In this document: positions 8,028 through 17,084 of the stretch, piece by piece
How the letters are laid out: each line of letters begins with the position of its first letter
Position numbering within the stretch: position 1 is the stretch's first letter
Source: Methanobrevibacter sp.
Lineage (GTDB): Archaea > Methanobacteriota > Methanobacteria > Methanobacteriales > Methanobacteriaceae
Assembly (NCBI GenBank): GCA_017459665.1
Contig: JAFUCN010000085.1
Span: 1 to 34,380, forward strand
Length of the DNA stretch: 34,380 bases
Direction: 5' to 3'
Notes under the pieces: generated by a model
Database searches by the model: none
Told to the model about the DNA's origin: nothing
What the model saw: only the letters and a program-made list of their open reading frames with translations
Program-made: the position numbers and the translations under genes

Positions 8028-9031
8028 TTAAAGAAGCAATTTTAAAAGTTTACAAACATGAAGATTTAACTTATGATGAAGCATATCAGACTATGGATGA
8101 GATCATGAGCGGCGAGGCAAGTGAGGTTCAGATGAGTGCTTATTTAACTGCAATGTCTATGAAAGGTGAAACTATTGATGAGATTACTGCATCTGCAGAA
8201 GCTATGAGGGCTCACTGCGTAAGATTGCTCAATGATGAAAAAGTTCTGGAGATTGTTGGAACTGGTGGTGACGGTTCGAATACATTCAACATATCAACAA
8301 CCTCTTCAATCGTAATTTCAGCAGCAGGAGTTCCTGTTGCAAAGCATGGAAACAGATCAGCATCAAGCAAATGCGGTGCTGCAGATGTTTTGGAACAGTT
8401 AGGAGTAAACATTTACATTGAACCTGAAAAAAGTCTAAAATGCCTTAAAGAGATTAACTTATGTTTCCTGTTTGCTCAAAATTATCATTTATCCATGAAA
8501 TATGTTGCTAATGTAAGAAAAGAGCTTTCAATAAGAACAATCTTTAATATTCTTGGGCCGCTAACCAATCCCGCCGGTGCTTCCATGCAGGTATTGGGAG
8601 TATATGAAAAGGACTTGGTGGAGCCGTTAATTGATGTATTGAGCAATTTGGGTGTTGAATCTGCATTGTCCGTTTATGGATTGGACGGTATGGATGAAAT
8701 TTCTGCCAGTGACAAAACATTTGTCTGTGAGCTAAAGGACGGTAAAAAGATGTCTTATGAGATTTCACCGGAATATTTCGGAATGGAACTTGCATCCAAA
8801 GAAGATTTGGTTGGAGGGGATGCAAGAGAAAACGCTAAAATTACATTAGCCATTTTGACAGGTGAGAAAGGACCAAAAAGAAATGCGGTACTTTTAAACT
8901 CTGCTGCAGGTTTGTATGTTGCAGGAAAAGTGGAATCACTGAAAGAGGGTGTTGAAATGGCATCAGAAATTATTGATTCCGGAAAAGCATTAGCGCAGCT
9001 TGAAAAATTCATTGAATTTACCAACAGATGA
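8024..9031 (+). CDS. trpD: Anthranilate phosphoribosyltransferase
   Basis: Transfers the phosphoribosyl group of PRPP to anthranilate. The 335-residue protein has a helical N-terminal domain, the PRPP-binding loop GTGGDGSNTFNIST, and the KHGNRSASSKCGAADVLEQL segment that binds anthranilate and the Mg-PRPP complex. RTIFNILGPLTNPA is a further family signature. The length is normal. GAGGT lies just before the ATG inside trpG, and the trpG stop overlaps the start. The end is four bases before the preferred trpC start. Confidence 0.97.
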   Translation: MIKEAILKVYKHEDLTYDEAYQTMDEIMSGEASEVQMSAYLTAMSMKGETIDEITASAEAMRAHCVRLLNDEKVLEIVGTGGDGSNTFNISTTSSIVISAAGVPVAKHGNRSASSKCGAADVLEQLGVNIYIEPEKSLKCLKEINLCFLFAQNYHLSMKYVANVRKELSIRTIFNILGPLTNPAGASMQVLGVYEKDLVEPLIDVLSNLGVESALSVYGLDGMDEISASDKTFVCELKDGKKMSYEISPEYFGMELASKEDLVGGDARENAKITLAILTGEKGPKRNAVLLNSAAGLYVAGKVESLKEGVEMASEIIDSGKALAQLEKFIEFTNR

Positions 9032-9035
9032 TATT

Positions 9036-9812
9036 ATGTTAGATGAAATTGTTGAAAAGACAAAAGAAAGAGTTGAAATTTCAAAAAGTATAATGCCTTT
9101 GGATGAACTTAAAAAGGCAGTATCCCTAATGGAAGTATCTGATGAGTTCCCGTTTAAAAAGGCATTAAGTGAAGATGATATTTCAATTATTGCTGAGGTT
9201 AAAAAAGCTTCTCCTTCAAAAGGTTTGATTGCTGAGGATTTTGATTATCTTGCAATTGCAAAGGAATATGAGGCTGCAGGTGCAAGTGCGATTTCAGTTT
9301 TAACAGAACCTTACTTTTTTAAAGGGTCTGATGATTATCTAAAAGAAATTGCCAGTGAGGTTAACATTCCAGTTTTAAGAAAGGATTTTGTAGTCGATGA
9401 ATATATGATTTGGGAAGCTAAGCTTCTTGGAGCTTCAGCAGTTTTGTTAATTGTTTCTATTTTGGATATTGTTCAGTTAAAGAAATATTTGGATTTGGCA
9501 CATGATTTAGGCCTTTCAGCTATTGTTGAAGCTCATGATGGTGATGAAATCATGAAGGCGATGACTGTAGGTGCTGAAATTATAGGTGTAAATAACAGAA
9601 ATCTAAAGGATTTTACTGTAAACATCGAAAACAGTATCGACCTACGTAGATGTGTTAGTGGAGATGTGGTATTTATTTCTGAAAGTGGCATTAAAACACC
9701 TCAAGATGTTGCCAGATTAAAGGAAAATAATGTTGATGCAGTTTTAATTGGTGAAACTTTAATGAAAAGTGATGATAAAAAGTCCATGATTTCGGAGTTG
9801 AAGAATGGTTAA
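9036..9812 (+). CDS. trpC: Indole-3-glycerol phosphate synthase
   Basis: Closes the indole ring: CdRP to indole-3-glycerol phosphate plus CO2 and water. It is a TIM barrel of 258 residues when read from ATG 9036. A TTG at 9000 would extend it 12 residues into trpD, but 9036 follows the trpD stop by four bases, has GATGA at spacing four, and gives the usual family length. Motifs include AEVKKASPSKG (catalytic Lys and phosphate contacts), VLRKDFVVDEYMIWEAKLLGA, IGVNNRNLKDF, ISESGIKTP and VLIGETLM. The end overlaps the trpF start. Confidence 0.95.
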   Translation: MLDEIVEKTKERVEISKSIMPLDELKKAVSLMEVSDEFPFKKALSEDDISIIAEVKKASPSKGLIAEDFDYLAIAKEYEAAGASAISVLTEPYFFKGSDDYLKEIASEVNIPVLRKDFVVDEYMIWEAKLLGASAVLLIVSILDIVQLKKYLDLAHDLGLSAIVEAHDGDEIMKAMTVGAEIIGVNNRNLKDFTVNIENSIDLRRCVSGDVVFISESGIKTPQDVARLKENNVDAVLIGETLMKSDDKKSMISELKNG

Positions 9813-10404
9813 AATCAAAATCTGCGGACTCAAGAGATTGGAGGATATAGAAATTGCAAATAAGTATAAACCCGACTATATAGGTTTTGTATTTGCAGAT
9901 TCTAAAAGAAAGGTATCCCATGATTTAGCTGGTGAGTTGAAAAAGAATTTAAATTCTGATATAGTTTCAGTTGGTGTTTTTGTAGATGCTCCACAAGATG
10001 AGATATTGGAATTATTCAATCAGAAAATAATAGAAATCGCTCAGCTTCACGGGGCTGAAAGTGAAGAGTATATAAGAAATCTTAAAGAAAAAACTAATCA
10101 TGAATTAAAAATCATTAAAGCTATTGAAATTACACAAAATACTGATTTATTGAGTTATGATGATTCAAAAGCTGATTATCTATTACTTGACAGTGGAAAA
10201 GGCAGTGGAAAAACATTTGACTGGCGACTGATAAGAAAAGATTTGAAAAAGGAATTTTTCTTGGCTGGAGGTTTAAACAGTTCAAATGTCATTGAAGCAA
10301 TAAATGAATTCCATCCATATGCTATTGATTTAAGTTCAAGCCTTGAAACTGATGGATTTAAAGATGAAAATAAAATTAAGGAGATAATGGAGGTTATCAA
10401 TTGA
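9805..10404 (+). CDS. trpF: Phosphoribosylanthranilate isomerase
   Basis: Isomerises phosphoribosylanthranilate to CdRP by an Amadori rearrangement. It is a small TIM barrel of 199 residues. The N-terminal [14 protein letters not shown] carries the catalytic cysteine, [13 protein letters not shown] contacts phosphate, [15 protein letters not shown] carries the general-acid aspartate, and [11 protein letters not shown] plus [11 protein letters not shown] complete the phosphate site. It overlaps trpC by eight bases and trpB by four. A GGAGTT ribosome-binding site lies inside the trpC end. Because trpF follows trpC here, the product of trpD passes to TrpF before TrpC in the pathway. Confidence 0.96.
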   Translation: MVKIKICGLKRLEDIEIANKYKPDYIGFVFADSKRKVSHDLAGELKKNLNSDIVSVGVFVDAPQDEILELFNQKIIEIAQLHGAESEEYIRNLKEKTNHELKIIKAIEITQNTDLLSYDDSKADYLLLDSGKGSGKTFDWRLIRKDLKKEFFLAGGLNSSNVIEAINEFHPYAIDLSSSLETDGFKDENKIKEIMEVIN

Positions 10405-11585
10405 GTAAAGGAAGATATGGTGAATATGGAGGCCAATACATATCTGAAACATTGATGAATGAATTAATCTATTTGGAAGAGCAGTATAATCATTATATGA
10501 ATGATCCGGAATTTGTAGATGAACTTAATACACTTTTAAAAGAATATGCCGGACGCCCTTCCCTGTTGTATTATGCTAAAAGAATGACTGAAGACCTGGG
10601 TGGAGCTAAAATCTATTTGAAACGTGAAGACTTAAACCACACTGGGGCACATAAGATTAACAATGTTTTAGGTCAAGTATTGCTTGCCAAAAAAATGGGA
10701 AAAACAAGAGTCATCGCAGAAACCGGTGCTGGCCAGCATGGTGTTGCAACAGCGACTGCCGCTGCGCTTTTGGACATGGAATGTGAAGTGTTCATGGGGG
10801 AAGTGGACACTAAAAGGCAGGCATTAAATGTTTATAGGATGGAATTGCTTGGTGCAAAGGTACATTCCGTCAAATCCGGAACAAAAACCCTAAAAGACGC
10901 AGTAAACGATGCATTTAGAGATTGGATTGCAAGAGTTCATGATACAAATTATGTAATCGGTTCCACAATGGGGCCCCATCCATTTCCAATGATTGTACGT
11001 GACTTCCAGGCTGTAATAAGTGCTGAAGCTCGCCAACAGTTTTTGGATAAGGAAGGCAAACTCCCGAATGCAGTAATTGCATGTGTTGGAGGTGGAAGTA
11101 ATGCTATGGGAGCTTTCTATAACTTCATTGATGATGAAGAGGTTAAACTGATTGGTTGTGAAGCAGGCGGAAAAGGTGTAGACACCCCATATAATGCAGC
11201 TGCTTTAACTAACGGTAAAATAGGAATATTTCACGGCATGAAATCAATTTTCAGTCAGGGGGACTATGGTCAAATCGCTCCGGTATACTCAGTTTCAGCA
11301 GGTCTTGACTATCCTGGTGTAGGGCCAGAACACGCTTATTTAAGAGATATTGGAAGAGCGCAATACGTTCCGATAACTGATGAAGAGGCAGTGGATGCAT
11401 TTGAATATCTGTCAAAAATGGAAGGCATTATTCCTGCCATTGAAAGTGCTCATGCAGTTGCCCATGCAATGAAAATAGCGCCGGAAATGGATAAGGATGA
11501 AATTATAATGATATGTCTTTCAGGAAGGGGAGACAAGGATGTCAGATCAATTGCAGAATATAGGGGAGTTGATTTAAATGAGTAA
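10401..11585 (+). CDS. trpB: Tryptophan synthase beta chain
   Basis: PLP enzyme joining indole and serine to make tryptophan. The 394-residue protein is of the standard TrpB1 type that pairs with TrpA. The Schiff-base lysine is Lys85 in HTGAHKINN. Others are [23 protein letters not shown], the PLP-phosphate loop [10 protein letters not shown] and CLSGRGDKD near the end. The start is a TTG at 10401, not ATG: GGAGGT six bases upstream, normal N-terminus [15 protein letters not shown], and overlap with the trpF stop (TTGA) all agree. Confidence 0.97.
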   Translation: MSKGRYGEYGGQYISETLMNELIYLEEQYNHYMNDPEFVDELNTLLKEYAGRPSLLYYAKRMTEDLGGAKIYLKREDLNHTGAHKINNVLGQVLLAKKMGKTRVIAETGAGQHGVATATAAALLDMECEVFMGEVDTKRQALNVYRMELLGAKVHSVKSGTKTLKDAVNDAFRDWIARVHDTNYVIGSTMGPHPFPMIVRDFQAVISAEARQQFLDKEGKLPNAVIACVGGGSNAMGAFYNFIDDEEVKLIGCEAGGKGVDTPYNAAALTNGKIGIFHGMKSIFSQGDYGQIAPVYSVSAGLDYPGVGPEHAYLRDIGRAQYVPITDEEAVDAFEYLSKMEGIIPAIESAHAVAHAMKIAPEMDKDEIIMICLSGRGDKDVRSIAEYRGVDLNE

Positions 11586-12351
11586 AATCGCAAATGCATT
11601 TGAAAATGGAACAGCTTTTATTGGATTTTTAACTGCTGGAGATCCAACCATTGATAAAACAGTTGAATACATTTTGGCTATGGAAGAAGCGGGCTGTGAT
11701 TTGATAGAAATTGGTATTCCATTCTCAGACCCAATGGCTGAAGGTGTTGTAATTCAGGATGCAAATGTAAGGGCACTTAAACACAACACAACAACTGATG
11801 ATGTGTTTGATATTGTCTCAAGGGTTCGCCAGAAGACAGACATTCCATTGGTATTTTTAACTTATATCAATCCTGTTTTCTTTTATGGTTATGAAAAATT
11901 CTTTAAGAGATGTGCTGAGTTGGGAATTGACGGAATCATTTCTCCGGATTTGCCTTTCGAAGAAAAAGGAGAAATCGTGGATATTGCCCGTAAAAATGAT
12001 GTGGATGTAATATCCTTGATTGCTCCGACTTCAAGTGAAAGGATTAAAATGATAGCAAGTGATGCATCAGGATTTATTTATGTCGTTTCATCACTTGGAG
12101 TTACAGGTATGAGGGCAGAAATTAAAACTGACCTGAATGCAATATTGTCCGATATTAGGGAAGTCACAGATTTGCCGCTGGCAGTCGGTTTTGGTATAAA
12201 CACTCCTGAACAGGCATCAGACATTTCTAAAATTGCAGATGGTGTTATTGTTGGAAGCGCTATCGTTAAAATAATAGAAGAGCATGGTGAAGATGCAACT
12301 GAAGCTTTAAAAGAATATGTCTCATCCATGAAAAATGCATGTCTTGAATAA
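11578..12351 (+). CDS. trpA: Tryptophan synthase alpha chain
   Basis: Cleaves indole-3-glycerol phosphate to indole and glyceraldehyde 3-phosphate; indole is channelled to TrpB. The 257-residue TIM barrel has the catalytic glutamate in [15 protein letters not shown], the catalytic aspartate in [14 protein letters not shown], then [10 protein letters not shown] and [10 protein letters not shown] for phosphate binding. It overlaps trpB by eight bases and ends the operon. Its stop lies in a small inverted repeat; the pcn promoter follows immediately. Confidence 0.97.
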   Translation: MSKIANAFENGTAFIGFLTAGDPTIDKTVEYILAMEEAGCDLIEIGIPFSDPMAEGVVIQDANVRALKHNTTTDDVFDIVSRVRQKTDIPLVFLTYINPVFFYGYEKFFKRCAELGIDGIISPDLPFEEKGEIVDIARKNDVDVISLIAPTSSERIKMIASDASGFIYVVSSLGVTGMRAEIKTDLNAILSDIREVTDLPLAVGFGINTPEQASDISKIADGVIVGSAIVKIIEEHGEDATEALKEYVSSMKNACLE

Positions 12352-12368
12352 TAAACCTTATTATATAT
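12348..12368 (+). promoter_or_regulatory. Inverted repeat over the trpA stop merging into the pcn TATA box
   Basis: ATAATAA (12348-12354) and TTATTAT (12358-12364) are perfect arms around ACC; the trpA TAA at 12349-12351 is in the left arm. The right arm continues into TTATTATATATG, a TATA-like element about 45 bases before the pcn start. No T-run follows, so this may be promoter sequence rather than a terminator. Confidence 0.4.
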
Positions 12369-12409
12369 GAAAAATAAATATAATAGCATTATTAAATAGA
12401 GGATTATTT

Positions 12410-13144
12410 ATGTTTAAAGCAGAATTAAGCGATTCTAGTATATTAAAAACAAGTTTTGATGCTATTTCATCAATTGTTGATGAAGTACAAATTCAAACTG
12501 ATAGTGAGGGCATGAGATTAGATGCCTTAGACCGTAGTCACATAACTTTCGTACATTTAGAGCTTAAAGCTAGTTTATTTGATGAATATGTTTGTGATGT
12601 TCCTGAAAAGATTAATATTGACACTGATGAATTCATGAGAGTTCTTAAACGTGCAAAATCACAAGACAGAGTTTTAATGTCTGTTGATGAAGGTAATTTC
12701 ATCATTACCTTTGAAGGAGATGCAACCAGAACTTTCAAAATAAGATTAATTGATATTGAGTATGATAACCCTGTTCCTCCTCAAATCAGTCATCCAACCA
12801 CATTTAAAGTTCGTTTCTCAATCTTGAAAGATTGTATTAATGATATTGACATCTTTTCTGATAAAATCGCTTTACAAGTTGATGAAGATTACTTTATTGC
12901 ATCTGCAGACGGTGAATTCGGTGATGCAAGCATTAAATATCTTCACGGTGAAAATATCCAAGAACATGCAAAATCTTTATTCTCATTGGATAAGATTAGA
13001 GAAATGCTTAAAGCAGATAAATTTTCAGAAGAAGCTGAAATTAGCTTAGGTACCGACATGCCATTAAGTTTAACACTTACAATGGTTACAGGCGACGGTA
13101 AGCTTAGTTTCTTGCTTGCTCCTAGATTAGAAACAGATGAATAA
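12410..13144 (+). CDS. pcn: DNA polymerase sliding clamp (PCNA)
   Basis: Ring-forming processivity factor for DNA polymerases and docking platform for Fen1, ligase, RFC and repair enzymes; homotrimer in archaea. The 244-residue protein has the clamp N-terminus [25 protein letters not shown], the [13 protein letters not shown] segment that forms part of the DNA-facing channel, and the C-terminal SFLLAPRLE region near the partner-binding pocket. Length is normal. AGAGGA precedes the ATG. It heads a replication/translation cluster, followed 51 bases later by Gins51. A strong hairpin with T-tracts holds its stop codon, so much of its mRNA may end before gins. Confidence 0.96.
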   Translation: MFKAELSDSSILKTSFDAISSIVDEVQIQTDSEGMRLDALDRSHITFVHLELKASLFDEYVCDVPEKINIDTDEFMRVLKRAKSQDRVLMSVDEGNFIITFEGDATRTFKIRLIDIEYDNPVPPQISHPTTFKVRFSILKDCINDIDIFSDKIALQVDEDYFIASADGEFGDASIKYLHGENIQEHAKSLFSLDKIREMLKADKFSEEAEISLGTDMPLSLTLTMVTGDGKLSFLLAPRLETDE

Positions 13145-13174
13145 TTTCATTTGTTTTTTCTTATTTTTTTTAAT
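13131..13174 (+). terminator. Hairpin with the pcn stop codon in its loop, plus T-tracts
   Basis: AAACAGATGAA (13131-13141) pairs with TTCATTTGTTT (13146-13156): 11 pairs, one G-U. The four-base loop TAAT contains the stop at 13142-13144. T-rich tracts follow to about 13174. It is the clearest case of a stop codon held in a terminator-like loop here. Confidence 0.6.
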
Positions 13175-13195
13175 TAATTTTAGAGATGGTATTAA

Positions 13196-13975
13196 GTGAG
13201 TCAATTTTATCAGGATTTGCGTAAAATTCAAAAAAAAGAGCGTAATAATGGTACTTTAGCTCGTGTTGAGGAAACATTTTACAATGACATTCATGAATAT
13301 GTGGATGGACTAAAAAAAGAAGCTATTAAAGATCCATTTTCCAAAGCTCCTGCTATGCTTAAGGAGGCCCAGATTATCGCTACAGACATTTGTCAGAGAA
13401 GGGAAACCAAAATTACAAATTCTGCAGTTTTAAATATTCATAGGTCTTATCATTTATTTACTGGCAAACCGCAATTTGATTTGGTGGATACCACTCCTTT
13501 AAACCTGACTCCTGAAGAGGAAAAGTTCTATTTCTCATTAATCGATACCTTAAAAAATCATAGGGCAAATATTTCACTCGATAAATTGTCTGAGGAAGAT
13601 GAGGTTTCCAAAGATAGAAGAGCTGTTGAGCCGTCCAAACCTCAAAAAACTACATTGACTCCTGTTGTTGAAAAAGAAGAGCCAAAACCTGTACCAGAGG
13701 AAATTCCAAAACCTTCTGAAAAGCCTAAGGAAGTTGTTCCTGCAGAAACTATTGAGGAAAATCCTAATCAGGAGGAATTCTATGACTTTGAATCTAAAAA
13801 GATAGCCAGAGACACAGAACTGGTTACCATGCTTGTTTTTGATGATGTTGGTCCAATTGTGGGTGTTGACGAGAAAATTTATGGTCCCTTCAGACCGCAG
13901 GACATTGTTACCCTGCCACTGATAAATGCAAAAATATTTTTCAAAAATCGTAAAGGCCGTCAGGTCAAAATTTAA
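13196..13975 (+). CDS. gins51: GINS complex subunit of the Gins51 type
   Basis: Subunit of the archaeal GINS complex, which joins MCM and GAN/Cdc45 in the replicative helicase. The N-terminal half (about 1-145) is the helical A domain. The last 55 residues (LVTMLVFDDVGPIVGVDEKI, then YGPFRPQDIVTLPLINA) match the small beta-rich B domain that comes last in Gins51 proteins. Between them lies a Pro/Glu/Lys-rich linker (about 145-200; KEEPKPVPEEIPKPSEKPKE), which makes the protein 259 residues, longer than compact Gins51 proteins. Start is GTG 13196, preceded by GATGGT at suitable spacing. The location after pcn is typical of euryarchaea. Confidence 0.85.
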   Translation: MSQFYQDLRKIQKKERNNGTLARVEETFYNDIHEYVDGLKKEAIKDPFSKAPAMLKEAQIIATDICQRRETKITNSAVLNIHRSYHLFTGKPQFDLVDTTPLNLTPEEEKFYFSLIDTLKNHRANISLDKLSEEDEVSKDRRAVEPSKPQKTTLTPVVEKEEPKPVPEEIPKPSEKPKEVVPAETIEENPNQEEFYDFESKKIARDTELVTMLVFDDVGPIVGVDEKIYGPFRPQDIVTLPLINAKIFFKNRKGRQVKI

Positions 13976-14004
13976 CATTTTCCATTACCTTTAAATAACT
14001 TAAT

Positions 14005-14031
14005 AAATAGATATATTTAACGTATCTATTT
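14005..14031 (+). repeat. 9-bp perfect inverted repeat between gins51 and rpl44e
   Basis: AAATAGATA (14005-14013) and TATCTATTT (14023-14031) are perfect inverted arms with a nine-base spacer, TATTTAACG. It could be an operator or an mRNA stem ahead of the terminator. No promoter is clearly placed to choose between them. Confidence 0.35.
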
Positions 14032-14034
14032 GTG

Positions 14035-14057
14035 ATATAAAAAAATTATATTTTTTT
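14035..14057 (+). terminator. Hairpin and T-run ending the pcn-gins51 unit
   Basis: ATATAA (14035-14040) pairs with TTATAT (14046-14051), followed by a further run of six Ts to 14057. The stem is AT-only, so the T-run carries most of the weight. The remaining bases to 14191 hold a possible TATA (TTTAGATAA, about 14139-14147) for the ribosomal genes and nothing else recognised. Confidence 0.45.
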
Positions 14058-14191
14058 GTAATTTGGATTTCTGCTGTCTGTAGACTTGATGCGTTACAAT
14101 GCAGTTTTGATCTCTAACATTTTTTGATATGAATTGGATTTAGATAAATTCATGGATAGATTTACATTGACTTATTAATTACGGTGAAAAA

Positions 14192-14470
14192 ATGAAAATA
14201 CCAAAAGAAAAAAGAACATACTGTCCTCACTGTAAAAGACACACAGTGCATGAAGTTCACACTGCTAAAAAAAGAAAAGCTAGTGAATTAACCTGGGGAC
14301 AAAGACAATTCAGTCGTGTAACTGCTGGTTATAGAGGTTACCCAAGGCCTTTACCTGCTGGAAACAAACCAGTTAAGAAATTAGACTTAAGACTTAAATG
14401 TAAAGAATGCGGTAAATCCCACATTAAACAATCTTTCAGAACAGGTAAACCTGAATTTGTAGCTAAATAA
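14192..14470 (+). CDS. rpl44e: Large-subunit ribosomal protein L44e
   Basis: Component of the archaeal 50S subunit near the E site. The 92-residue basic protein has a zinc-binding set of four cysteines in two pairs, CPHC near residue 11 and CKEC near residue 70, and the conserved [18 protein letters not shown] core. GGTGA lies four bases before the ATG. The S27e gene starts ten bases after the stop, and this L44e-S27e-aIF2-alpha-Nop10 order is conserved in euryarchaea. Confidence 0.96.
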   Translation: MKIPKEKRTYCPHCKRHTVHEVHTAKKRKASELTWGQRQFSRVTAGYRGYPRPLPAGNKPVKKLDLRLKCKECGKSHIKQSFRTGKPEFVAK

Positions 14471-14480
14471 GGTGGTTAAC

Positions 14481-14660
14481 ATGGTTAGTAATGGTAGAGG
14501 AAACTTTTTAAAAGTTAAATGTTTAGATTGTGATAATGAACAAGTAATTTTTGATCGTGCAGCATCTGATGTTAAATGTATCATCTGCGGTAAAACTCTC
14601 GTTAAATCCCGTGGTGCTAAAGCAAAAATTACTGCACATATTGAAAAAGTTTTAAACTAG
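14481..14660 (+). CDS. rps27e: Small-subunit ribosomal protein S27e
   Basis: Zinc-ribbon protein of the 30S subunit, 59 residues from ATG 14481. A GTG at 14472 would add MVN, but GGTGG at 14471-14475 is then inside the gene; from 14481 it is a ribosome-binding site at spacing five, so 14481 is preferred. CxxC pairs are CLDC and CIIC, separated by about 15 residues, as in the family. The stop lies in the left arm of a hairpin. Confidence 0.95.
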   Translation: MVSNGRGNFLKVKCLDCDNEQVIFDRAASDVKCIICGKTLVKSRGAKAKITAHIEKVLN

Positions 14661-14695
14661 ATTCACTAGTTTTTAACTTATTTACTATTTTTTTA
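14654..14695 (+). terminator. Hairpin over the rps27e stop with following T-runs
   Basis: AAACTAG (14654-14660) pairs perfectly with CTAGTTT (14666-14672) over the loop ATTCA. The TAG stop is the end of the left arm. TTTT and then TTTTTTT (to about 14694) follow before the aIF2-alpha gene. Confidence 0.55.
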
Positions 14696-14720
14696 TAATT
14701 TTATTGATGTTGGTGAAAGT

Positions 14721-15518
14721 ATGGTAAGAAAAAGTCAAGAATGGCCTGATGAAGGAGAACTAATTGTTGGTACTGTTTATAAAGTTCTTAATTATGGTGC
14801 TTTTGCTAAATTAGAAGAATATCAGGGCAAAGAAGCTTTCATTCATATTTCTGAAGTATCTTCTGGTTGGGTAAAAAATATTAGAGACCACGTAAGAGAA
14901 AACCAAAAAATCGTTTGTCGTGTTTTAAGAGTAAATCCTAAAAAAGGGCATGTGGATGCTTCTCTAAAAAGGATTCGTGAAGACCAAAGAACTAAAAAAA
15001 TCCAACATTGGAAAATTGAACAAAAAGCTGAAAAATTTTTAGAATTATCTGCTAAATCTTTAGATAAGGATTTAGATGAAGCATATGATGAAGTAGGTTA
15101 TGAGCTCATGGATATCTTCGGAGATGTTTACGGAGCTTTTGAAACTGCAGCTGATGAAGGTGCAGAATCACTTACTGAAGAAGGAATTCCACAGGATTGG
15201 GCAGATGCTATTACTGAAGTGGCACAGAAAAATATCACACCGCCTGAAGTTCACATCAGTGGTTATGTTGATATTGAAACATTTGTACCTAATGGTGTTG
15301 AAATTATCATTTCCGCACTCAAGGCTGCTGAAGACAATGGCGATGAGGAAGAAGAGATTAAAGTCCAGTGTGTCGGAGCTCCAAGATACAGAATCACTGT
15401 AAAATCTACTGATTATATATTAGCTGAAAAAGCTCTTAAATCTGCAGCTGAAAGATGTATTGCAGTTGTAGAGGAATCTGATGGAAACGGTTCTTTCTTA
15501 AGAGAATTGGATAACTAG
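14721..15518 (+). CDS. eif2a: Translation initiation factor aIF2, alpha subunit
   Basis: Alpha subunit of the heterotrimer that carries initiator Met-tRNA to the small ribosomal subunit. The 265-residue protein opens with an S1/OB domain (about 8-85; [20 protein letters not shown], then EAFIHISEV). A helical domain and a C-terminal alpha/beta domain (about 175-260) that contacts the gamma subunit follow. GGTGA with spacing four precedes the ATG, the strongest type of site in this window. Nop10 begins six bases after the stop. The initiator tRNA it serves is also in this window, at 24844. Confidence 0.96.
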   Translation: MVRKSQEWPDEGELIVGTVYKVLNYGAFAKLEEYQGKEAFIHISEVSSGWVKNIRDHVRENQKIVCRVLRVNPKKGHVDASLKRIREDQRTKKIQHWKIEQKAEKFLELSAKSLDKDLDEAYDEVGYELMDIFGDVYGAFETAADEGAESLTEEGIPQDWADAITEVAQKNITPPEVHISGYVDIETFVPNGVEIIISALKAAEDNGDEEEEIKVQCVGAPRYRITVKSTDYILAEKALKSAAERCIAVVEESDGNGSFLRELDN

Positions 15519-15524
15519 ATTTCT

Positions 15525-15692
15525 ATGAATATGAAAATGAATAAATGCCCTGATTGCGGCATTTATACCTTAAAGGATTCTTGTCCGAAATGCGGAGGCA
15601 AACTTAAGGTTATTTATCCTCCAAAATTTTCAATTGAGGATAAATACGGTAAGTATCGCCGCATCTTGAAGAAAGAATCAATGATGGAGTAA
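15525..15692 (+). CDS. nop10: H/ACA ribonucleoprotein protein Nop10
   Basis: Small protein of the H/ACA RNP that, with Cbf5, Gar7-type proteins and guide RNA, makes pseudouridine in rRNA. It has 55 codons from ATG 15525. In-frame ATGs at 15531 and 15537 would give 53 or 51 residues, and no ribosome-binding site decides between them. Visible are the zinc ribbon CPDC...CPKC (NKCPDCGIYTLKDSCPKCGG) and the Cbf5-binding tail PPKFSIEDKYGKYRRILKKE, both diagnostic. It lies between aIF2-alpha and the PAC2 gene, as in other euryarchaea, probably translated by coupling. Confidence 0.93.
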   Translation: MNMKMNKCPDCGIYTLKDSCPKCGGKLKVIYPPKFSIEDKYGKYRRILKKESMME

Positions 15693-15697
15693 TCATA

Positions 15698-16471
15698 ATG
15701 AATAATGCTGCTGAGATAAATATTTTAGAAGAAGTTGAATTGGAAAACCCAATTTTTATAGAAGCATTGCCTGGTATGGGACATGTCGGTAAATTGGCCG
15801 CTGACCATATGATTGACGAGTTAGGAGCAACAAAATTTGCTGAAATATTTTCTCCTACTTTTCCGCCTCAAGTTCTTGTAAGGGATGAGGGAATAATCGA
15901 AAACATGTTTAATGAGTTATATTACATTAAGGACCTTGGAGAAGATAATTTGGATTTAATTATCCTTGTCGGCAATACTCAGGCTTTATCTCCTGAAGGA
16001 CAATATCTTGTGTGCAAGGATATTTTAGAGTATGTCACAGGTTTTGGCATTGATAGAATCTTTACATTAGGTGGTATGGCTACAGGCCAACCAGTTGAAA
16101 ATCCAAGGATTTTTGGTGCAGCTACTTGTGAAGCCAATATTGAGTTATTAAGAGAAGCCGGCATTGAAATCAGATCCAATGACGGTGGAATAGTCGGTGC
16201 TTCTGGACTGTTTTTAGGTTTGGGTGCTCGTCAAGGAATTCAAGGAACCTGTCTTATGGGTGAAACTCCAGGTTACTTCATTGATGCTGAATCCGCTGAA
16301 GCGATGTTGGCTAAATTGTCCCATTTACTTAATTTTGAAATTAATGTTGATAAATTAGAAGAAAGAGCTGAAGAAACTCGTCAAATGATAGCTCAGGCTC
16401 AACAAATGGAACAAGATTTAATTAATAAAGCTAATGCTGGAAATGCAGATGATTTAAGATATATTGGATGA
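15698..16471 (+). CDS. PAC2-type proteasome assembly chaperone family protein
   Basis: Member of the PAC2/PbaB family, whose characterised members help 20S proteasome assembly or bind assembled proteasomes. The 257 residues begin with FIEALPGMGHVGKLAADHMI, then SPTFPPQVLV, a central LGGMATGQPVENPRIFGAAT and IVGASGLFLGLGA, with a helical charged tail (about 215-250). The final residues are LRYIG, so the HbYX motif by which some family members plug into the proteasome is not in its standard place (tyrosine is third from the end). It starts six bases after nop10. The stop codon lies in a hairpin loop. Role in proteasome assembly is from family, not shown here. Confidence 0.85.
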   Translation: MNNAAEINILEEVELENPIFIEALPGMGHVGKLAADHMIDELGATKFAEIFSPTFPPQVLVRDEGIIENMFNELYYIKDLGEDNLDLIILVGNTQALSPEGQYLVCKDILEYVTGFGIDRIFTLGGMATGQPVENPRIFGAATCEANIELLREAGIEIRSNDGGIVGASGLFLGLGARQGIQGTCLMGETPGYFIDAESAEAMLAKLSHLLNFEINVDKLEERAEETRQMIAQAQQMEQDLINKANAGNADDLRYIG

Positions 16472-16501
16472 TTATTCAATATATTACTTTTTACTTTTTT
16501 T
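16458..16501 (+). terminator. Hairpin with the PAC2-gene stop in its loop, then T-runs
   Basis: GATATATTG (16458-16466) pairs with CAATATATT (16477-16485), nine pairs with one G-U, over a ten-base loop containing the TGA at 16469-16471. ACTTTTTACTTTTTTT follows directly up to the next start codon. The right arm could also be the TATA box (ATATATTA) of the next gene. Confidence 0.5.
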
Positions 16502-17062
16502 ATGAATGTTGTTGTTGTGCCGGATGCGGCAATGATTGTAATCCCATTAATTGAGAAAAATGGACATAATTATTTGTCTCCTTCAAATTTTTCCAGATAT
16601 GATAATATGGACATCTGTGAAGGGAATCTAGTTTTTGACAGTGTTTTTACAAAGTATATGTCCAGTGAACTTCCTTCTGGGGTTAGATCAAGACTTTTCT
16701 TATTTTCAAAGGTTTTAAAAGATGCTGATGCTGCAATTATAATTGGAAAACACCCCAAAGATTATGAAAGGATGTATGACAGGTTAAATACGTTGATACT
16801 GTTTGGAGGAAATGCTTGCAATAATGCACATAGTCTTTCTGTCAAAATGATTGAGGATTCAAAAATTCCAACTTTAAAACTTGCTTTTCCTCAAAATCAG
16901 ATGCAACTAATAGAATTGATTAATAGAACAAATGAATTCCTAAGAAATTTGGATAAAATTAACACAACAGTAAATGATGACAATTTAACTGTTGATTTGA
17001 CCTTAAAAAAAGATAAATGTTCTATTTTTGATGTAAAAAAGATATTGGATAAGTTAATATAA
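16502..17062 (+). CDS. Probable methanogenesis marker protein 5 family
   Basis: A 186-residue soluble protein that resembles, from memory of the family, methanogenesis marker protein 5 (TIGR03271): MNVVVVPDAAMIVIPLIEKN at the start, ELPSGVRSRLFLF, ADAAIIIGKHP in the middle and IPTLKLAFPQNQMQLIELIN near residue 125-145. Members are confined to methanogens; the biochemical role is unknown. The start at 16502 fits the family N-terminus, but the only sequence before it is a T-run with no ribosome-binding site. With a possible TATA at about 16479-16486 the mRNA could be leaderless. An ATG at 16532 would remove the first strand and is less likely. EndoQ follows 22 bases after the stop. Confidence 0.6.
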   Translation: MNVVVVPDAAMIVIPLIEKNGHNYLSPSNFSRYDNMDICEGNLVFDSVFTKYMSSELPSGVRSRLFLFSKVLKDADAAIIIGKHPKDYERMYDRLNTLILFGGNACNNAHSLSVKMIEDSKIPTLKLAFPQNQMQLIELINRTNEFLRNLDKINTTVNDDNLTVDLTLKKDKCSIFDVKKILDKLI

Positions 17063-17084
17063 TCTTAATTTCTAACAATTATAC

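Noticed and set aside
14058-14191. Possible C/D-box or other small RNA upstream of rpl44e
   Set aside because: No matching C box and D box pair was found, and the one short stem (TGCGTT/AATGCA) is weak. Only a possible TATA is supportable.
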